Under the pieces are notes generated by a model, which ran no database searches, was not told the DNA's origin, and worked only from the letters and a program-made list of their open reading frames with translations. From contig DAOUMU010000084.1 in the NCBI GenBank assembly GCA_034409055.1, positions 1 through 10,287 on the forward strand: 10,287 nt of DNA, read 5' to 3'. A program made the position numbers and the translations under genes. Source of the DNA: DAOUMU01 sp034409055. GTDB lineage: Bacteria; Chloroflexota; Anaerolineae; 4572-78; J111. Below, piece after piece: positions 7,070 to 10,287 of this stretch (its first letter is position 1; each line of letters starts with the position of its first letter).

Positions 7070-7098
7070 ATTATAGTATACTATAGCCTCCGTGGCTA
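7070..7098 (-). promoter_or_regulatory. Candidate promoter of the reductase gene
   Basis: On the minus strand a perfect TATAAT (7070-7075) is preceded at exactly 17 bases by TAGCCA (7093-7098), which matches the -35 consensus at 4 of 6 positions. This would give a leader of about 120 bases before ATG 6941. The -10 overlaps a 14-bp palindrome, so a repressor there would block the promoter. Confidence 0.5.
7072..7085. promoter_or_regulatory. 14-bp palindrome over the -10 box
   Basis: TATAGTATACTATA is its own reverse complement and overlaps the -10 box of the candidate reductase promoter. A second perfect palindrome, CTAATATATTAG, lies at 7096-7107 with its centre 23 bases away, close to two helical turns. 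Together they resemble a paired operator. AT-rich palindromes arise by chance fairly easily, so this remains a suggestion. Confidence 0.35.
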
Positions 7099-7137
7099 AT
7101 ATATTAGAAGTATATCACAGTTAGTTTAATTGAATAG

Positions 7138-7167
7138 TGACATTTGTCTAATTTAGTAATGACATTT
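7138..7167. repeat. Two TGACATTT copies 22 bp apart within a short inverted repeat
   Basis: TGACATTT occurs at 7138-7145 and 7160-7167 in the same orientation, about two helical turns apart. Around them atagtg (7134-7139) and cactat (7170-7175) are inverted. This could be a tandem regulator site or a leftover insertion-sequence end, since several IS ends carry repeated 'GACATTT' words (memory). No transposase remnant was seen. Confidence 0.3.
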
Positions 7168-7300
7168 AACACTATATTCGACCGTATTTATTGAGTATAC
7201 TGGGTCGAGTGTAAAATGGCTCCGTCTCGACATCCTGCCCCAAAAAATCCAGAATTGAGTGATGATCATCCCTGAGTAACAGGGATAAAAAATACCTGTT

Positions 7301-7326
7301 TTTTGATATATTTTTGATATATCAAA
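7301..7326. promoter_or_regulatory. Repeated TTTTGATATA with 14-bp palindrome, operator-like
   Basis: TTTTGATATA occurs at 7301-7310 and 7312-7321, 11 bases apart, which puts both on the same face of the helix. The second copy is part of the perfect palindrome TTTGATATATCAAA (7313-7326). A TATAAA (7334-7339) follows and could be a -10 box for plus-strand transcription toward the methyltransferase genes, but no -35 at a normal distance is convincing. The arrangement is a reasonable candidate regulator site for the plus-strand operon. Confidence 0.35.
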
Positions 7327-7478
7327 GATACCTTATAAAAAGGAGCCAATAGTTCTACGGTACAGTGGAGAGGCTTGCGATGTGGCAGCCAGGTGAGGCG
7401 GGTGACATTCCATGCTCCATATGCCTCATTGTCCGGTGCATTAGCATAATCAAGGTCGCCCCTTGGACGTCGAGTCTG

Positions 7479-7588
7479 AAATTAGCAGCGTGTAGCGGAT
7501 CGATAAAAAACCGCTCAGTTTCGCGCATGGTTGCGGTGCGAATCTCAGCGGTTTTTTCATTTGGCGTCGTGCCTTAAAAAATTAGCAG
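7479..7588. repeat. 10-bp direct repeats, 100 bp apart, framing the hairpin
   Basis: aaattagcag is present at 7479-7488 and again at 7579-7588, an exact period of 100 bases. The 90 bases between hold the terminator-like hairpin. This is the layout of a small insertion with a target-site duplication, but the ends of the enclosed segment are not clear inverted repeats. Chance duplication in AT-rich DNA is possible. Confidence 0.35.
7505..7557. terminator. Strong bidirectional intrinsic terminator
   Basis: The left arm 7505-7524 (aaaaaaccgctcagtttcgc) and right arm 7538-7557 pair at 18 of 20 positions around a 13-base loop. The arms end in six A and six T, so the hairpin reads as an intrinsic terminator on both strands. 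It lies about 120 bases before the MttB-family start codon. A competing short stem is possible upstream: agcgg at 7494-7498 can pair with ccgct at 7511-7515, which is the same segment used by the terminator stem. So the element may be an attenuator in the leader of the methyltransferase operon, or just the boundary that insulates the two divergent units. Confidence 0.75.
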
Positions 7589-7675
7589 TTCGACCAAGAT
7601 ACGCTCGCCTAAGTATGCTTTTTGAAGCGGTGTTAAGGGGTAAAAAAATTATTAGTATATATGGAGACTGTATAA

Positions 7676-9127
7676 ATGGCAAATATATGTAGCAATGACT
7701 ACTCTTTCGGTAGTGTGCAGTACCGGCGGCTCTCGGACGAGCAATGCCAAAAGCTTTATTGGGCCTGTTTGAAAGTCCTGGAACGCACCGGGGTGCGCGT
7801 ATACGACCAGGAGGCGTTAGACCTGCTCAAAAAGGCCGGCGTGTCTGCCACCGATGGTAACCGGGTGCGTATTCCGGCCGGGCTGGTTGAAAAAGCGTTG
7901 AGCACTGCCCCCAAACGGGTAACGCTGTACGACCGGCACGGGTATCCGGCTATGCCGGTGGAAGGTTACCGCAGTTTCTTCGGCACCGGCTCTGATTGCT
8001 TGAACATCATTGACCATCACACCGGCGAGCATCGTCGGGCGGTGTTACAAGACATTGTCGAGGGTGTCACCGTAATCGATGCGTTGCCCAACGTTGATTT
8101 CGTGATGTGTATGTTTCTACCGGAGGACGTGCCGCAAGTGGTGGTGGACCGCTACCAGATGGAGGCCATGCTCAACCACACCACTAAAACAATTTTCTTT
8201 GTCACCACCGAATTTTCCGGCTGCGTGGATGCCGTAGAAATGGCCGAGGCGGTGGTCGGTGGCCCGGAAGCCTTGCAGCGCAAACCGATGATTGCTCCTT
8301 ACATCAACGTCACCACCGGGCTGATTCACAACGAAGAGGCGGTCCAAAAATTACTGTACATGGCGGGTAAGGGCCTGCCAGCAACCTACATTCCCTCCAC
8401 CCAAGGAGGGGCAACAGCCCCGGTCACCCCGGCCGGAGCGATGGTCGTGGCGCAGGCCGGTGCCCTGACCGGGTTGGTTCTATCACAGCTCAAGCGGGAG
8501 GGAGCGCCCTTCATTATGCCCGGTTGGGGGGGCAACATGCTGGATATGCGGACCACCGTCCAACCCTATGCCGACCCTGACAAGCGGTCCCTGGTTTCTG
8601 ATTTCGTTCACTTTCTGGGACTACCGATGTTCGCTCTGGCCGGATGTAGTGAGTCCAAGGTGGTGGATCAGCAGGCCGCTGCCGAGGCGGCCCTGACGCT
8701 GATGACCGACGTTTTGGGTGGCGGCAACATCGTCCACGACCTGGGTTACCTGGAGTCGGGTCTGACCGGGTCGTTGGTTCAACTGGTCATCTGCAACGAG
8801 ATTCTGGGCTGGTTGGAGCACTTTGTACGCGGGGTGGAGATCAACGACGAGACCCTGGCCCTGGATTTGATTGACGAAATCGGCCCGGATGGATATTTCC
8901 TGGAGAGTGAGCACACCTTTAAGCATTTCCGTGAGCGGTGGTATCCCGACCTGTTCGAGCGAGACAATTATGAAGGCTGGCTGGCCAAGGGGGGCGAGAC
9001 CTTAGCCGAGCGAGCTGCCGAACGGGTAGAGACTATTCTGGCCGAACATAAGCCGGAACCGCTGCCAGACGATGTAGCTCAGGCCATTCGAGCCATTGTC
9101 CGTCGAGCGGAAGAGCAGTATGCCTGA
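7676..9127 (+). CDS. MttB-superfamily methyltransferase, non-pyrrolysine type
   Basis: Annotated in databases as 'trimethylamine methyltransferase family'. It likely transfers a methyl group from a methylated amine to the cobalt of a corrinoid protein; cytosolic barrel enzyme. The 483-residue product is full length for the family and shows its late conserved stretch: PSTQGGATAPVTPAGAMVVAQAGALTGLVLSQL (240-272), GCSESKVVDQQAAAEA (323-338), SGLTGSLVQLVICNEILGWLEHFVRGVEINDETLALDLIDEIGPDGYFLESEHTFKHFRE (361-420). No in-frame amber codon occurs, so this is not a pyrrolysine enzyme. Known non-Pyl relatives act on glycine betaine (MtgB), proline betaine, carnitine or gamma-butyrobetaine, and the substrate here cannot be chosen among them. 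ATG 7676 has GGAG nine bases upstream. It is followed after 60 bases by the MtgA-like gene, the usual partner. No corrinoid protein gene is visible in the window. Confidence 0.92.
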   Translation: MANICSNDYSFGSVQYRRLSDEQCQKLYWACLKVLERTGVRVYDQEALDLLKKAGVSATDGNRVRIPAGLVEKALSTAPKRVTLYDRHGYPAMPVEGYRSFFGTGSDCLNIIDHHTGEHRRAVLQDIVEGVTVIDALPNVDFVMCMFLPEDVPQVVVDRYQMEAMLNHTTKTIFFVTTEFSGCVDAVEMAEAVVGGPEALQRKPMIAPYINVTTGLIHNEEAVQKLLYMAGKGLPATYIPSTQGGATAPVTPAGAMVVAQAGALTGLVLSQLKREGAPFIMPGWGGNMLDMRTTVQPYADPDKRSLVSDFVHFLGLPMFALAGCSESKVVDQQAAAEAALTLMTDVLGGGNIVHDLGYLESGLTGSLVQLVICNEILGWLEHFVRGVEINDETLALDLIDEIGPDGYFLESEHTFKHFRERWYPDLFERDNYEGWLAKGGETLAERAAERVETILAEHKPEPLPDDVAQAIRAIVRRAEEQYA

Positions 9128-9187
9128 GAAAATAGAGAGCAAAGGCGAGGAAAACGCCACCCCAAAATTATTTTTATGAGGTGAAAT

Positions 9188-10066
9188 ATGACAGAAAATC
9201 TTACCACAGTTGTCTCATCTAAAACTCAAACCGTTGAGATCAGCCGGAGCAACCCCACGGTGATCATCGGTGAACGGATCAACCCGACCGGTCGCAAGAA
9301 GTTGCAGGCCGCTTTGCAAGAGGGAAACTTCGATATGGTGCGCCAAGATGCCATCAATCAAGTCGCTGCGGGGGCAGGGATTCTGGACGTGAACGCGGGT
9401 GTCCCTGGAGCTGACGAGCCAGTCCTGCTGCAGCAGTTGCTGCGCATCGTGATGGAAGAGACTGACGTGCCGTTATGCATTGATACTGCCGATCCGGCCG
9501 CGTTAGCGGCGGCGCTCTCACTCTATGAGGGTAAAGCCCTGGTTAACTCGGTCAATGGCGAAGAGCGCTCGTTGAAGGCGGTGCTGCCGCTGGTCAAGGA
9601 GTATAACGCTGCGGTCATTGGCCTGTGTATGGACGACGATGGTATCCCGGAGACACCCGAAGCCCGACTGGCCGTGGCAGGTAAAATCATCAAGCGGGCA
9701 GGCAAACTGGGCATTGCCCCGGAGAATGTGATCATTGATCCGTTGGCGCTGACAGTGGGGGCCGATAGCCAGGCCGGCCGAGTCGCGCTTGAGAGCATCA
9801 AGTTGGTTGTGAAGGAGTTTGGGGTCAATATAACGATGGGGGCCAGCAACATCTCCTATGGTATGCCCGACCGCAAATACATCAATTCCGCTTTCATCGC
9901 GATGGCTATCTATGTTGGTATGACCTGCCCCATCGCCAACCCACTGGTCACGGAGATAGCCACCACCGTGCTGGCGGCTGACCTGGCCATGGGTCGAGAT
10001 GACTACGGGATGCGTTGGATCCAAGCCTATCGTCGGCGGCAGAAAGCAGCCGAGGCAAAGTCGTGA
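9188..10066 (+). CDS. Methyltetrahydrofolate:corrinoid methyltransferase (MtgA/AcsE-like)
   Basis: A pterin-binding (dihydropteroate-synthase-like) barrel of 292 residues that moves a methyl group between methyl-corrinoid and THF. Seen: VIIGERINPTGRKKL (25-39), GILDVNAGVPG (64-74; D68, N69), PLCIDTADP (95-103; D99), ALVNSVNGE (117-125; N120), IIDPLALTVGAD (182-193; D184) and MGASNISYGMPDR (217-229; N221). The last matches the SNIS asparagine region of AcsE and MtgA. It lacks the homocysteine and cobalamin domains of MetH and the sulfonamide-site pattern of folate-making FolP, so true dihydropteroate synthase is unlikely. About 22 polar residues precede the barrel. ATG 9188 has GAGGTG four bases upstream. 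It follows the MttB-family gene by 60 bases and precedes fhs by 88, fitting one operon. In that setting it most likely receives methyl groups from the corrinoid protein and makes methyl-THF. Confidence 0.92.
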   Translation: MTENLTTVVSSKTQTVEISRSNPTVIIGERINPTGRKKLQAALQEGNFDMVRQDAINQVAAGAGILDVNAGVPGADEPVLLQQLLRIVMEETDVPLCIDTADPAALAAALSLYEGKALVNSVNGEERSLKAVLPLVKEYNAAVIGLCMDDDGIPETPEARLAVAGKIIKRAGKLGIAPENVIIDPLALTVGADSQAGRVALESIKLVVKEFGVNITMGASNISYGMPDRKYINSAFIAMAIYVGMTCPIANPLVTEIATTVLAADLAMGRDDYGMRWIQAYRRRQKAAEAKS

Positions 10067-10154
10067 CAGATACTTAAAACGCAGTAAGTAGCATATATAA
10101 ATTTATAAGTTGTTATGGTACTACTCAAATTATTCAAACAGGGAGGTTTGTAAA
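10067..10154 (+). other. Spacer before fhs with ribosome site
   Basis: An AT-rich 88-base gap with no clear terminator hairpin, so transcription from the MtgA-like gene probably continues into fhs. GGGAGG at 10141-10146 stands eight bases before the fhs ATG and is a strong ribosome site. No promoter of good quality was found. Confidence 0.5.
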
Positions 10155-10287
10155 ATGATTACCATTCGACACCCCGTACCAAGCGATATTGAGATCGCCC
10201 AGGAAGCGGTGCTCAAACCCATCAAAGAAGTGGCCGAGTCGGTCGGCCTGAGCGAGGACGACCTGGACTACTACGGCAAATACAAAG
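10155..10287 (+). CDS. fhs: Formate-tetrahydrofolate ligase, N-terminal part
   Basis: Only the first 44 residues lie in the window; the gene continues past its right edge. They read as the typical start of formyl-THF synthetase: VPSDIEIAQEAVLKPIKEVA (8-27), then GLSEDDLDYYGKYK (31-44), which closely resembles the opening of the acetogen enzyme. The full enzyme is about 550-560 residues and couples formate, THF and ATP to 10-formyl-THF; run backwards it yields ATP and formate. The P-loop lies beyond the edge, so integrity cannot be judged. ATG 10155 is preceded by GGGAGG at eight bases. Position after the methyl-transfer genes suggests it ends an oxidative methyl branch or begins a reductive one. 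Confidence 0.92.
   Translation, partial: MITIRHPVPSDIEIAQEAVLKPIKEVAESVGLSEDDLDYYGKYK

Larger units (their letters stand above)
6942..7675. other. 734-base divergent regulatory region without a credible gene
   Basis: Lies between the divergently read reductase and MttB-family genes. The part near the reductase (about 6990-7130) is AT-rich with two perfect palindromes, a candidate minus-strand promoter and a stem in the reductase leader. The middle (7130-7235) has two TGACATTT copies 22 bases apart and a weak gtcgag/ctcgac stem (7204-7209/7226-7231). At 7300-7340 there is a duplicated TTTTGATATA and a TATAAA. From 7340 to 7670 the DNA is GC-richer and can fold into small stems, ending in the strong terminator-like hairpin. 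The only open frame of note (7365-7577) runs through that hairpin, has no ribosome site and no protein character. I checked by eye for cobalamin, SAM-I and THF riboswitch core motifs and saw none. Confidence 0.6.

Noticed and set aside
7340..7500. Known riboswitch (cobalamin, SAM-I or THF) in the methyltransferase leader
   Set aside because: I looked for the conserved core motifs by eye and did not find them; only generic stems are visible.
7365..7577. 70-codon open frame in the divergent region
   Set aside because: It runs through the terminator hairpin, has no ribosome site and its composition resembles translated non-coding DNA.
7676..9127. Pyrrolysine-containing trimethylamine methyltransferase
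   Set aside because: The frame is open for the full family length with no in-frame TAG, and no tRNA-Pyl or pyl genes are in the window.
9518..10024. 168-codon minus-strand open frame inside the MtgA-like gene
   Set aside because: Antisense shadow of a conserved barrel enzyme, with His-rich composition typical of reverse-frame reading.
9188..10066. Dihydropteroate synthase (folP) identity
   Set aside because: Same fold, but the GASNISYGMPDR segment and the MttB/fhs neighbours point to the corrinoid methyltransferase branch.
1..10287. CRISPR arrays, tRNA or rRNA genes
   Set aside because: No regularly spaced repeats and no recognisable tRNA or rRNA segments were seen on either strand.

Overview
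The window is about 10.3 kb of bacterial chromosome, densely coding with short spacers. It probably comes from a Chloroflexota (Anaerolineae-like) genome. That assignment is inference: it rests on the overall look of the proteins, the moderately GC-rich code, the MttB/MtgA/Fhs one-carbon gene set and the 'tgtcattccgag...gaatc' palindromic intergenic repeat. No rRNA or other marker is present to settle it.

Left part (about 1-3870), minus strand. A REP-like palindromic repeat lies at the edge, downstream of a run of genes read right to left: def (peptide deformylase), a polar amino acid ABC permease, its ATPase, hisI and hisG. The permease-ATPase-hisI-hisG genes are 2, 13 and 3 bases apart and are very likely one transcript, joining an amino acid importer to two steps of histidine synthesis. 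No substrate-binding protein gene is in the window.

Middle (3881-6941), minus strand. A beta-CASP metallo-beta-lactamase RNase is separated by a perfect 12-bp hairpin from a 498-residue methylenetetrahydrofolate reductase. The reductase has an eight-cysteine MetV-type domain in front of its MetF-type barrel.

Divergent regulatory region (6942-7675). These 734 bases hold no credible gene. They contain a candidate minus-strand promoter, several perfect palindromes, an AT-rich repeated operator-like site, and a strong bidirectional terminator-type hairpin inside a 100-bp direct-repeat frame, about 120 bp before the plus-strand genes.

Right part (7676-end), plus strand. The genes are a non-pyrrolysine MttB-superfamily methyltransferase, an MtgA/AcsE-like methyl-THF:corrinoid methyltransferase, and the first 44 residues of formate-THF ligase (fhs), which runs off the window. 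With the divergent reductase they suggest a pathway that moves methyl groups from a quaternary or tertiary amine (substrate unknown) through a corrinoid protein to THF, then oxidises them through methylene- and formyl-THF to formate with ATP formation, or the reverse. The corrinoid protein, its reactivase, and the dehydrogenase/cyclohydrolase (folD-type) steps are not in the window and would be expected nearby.
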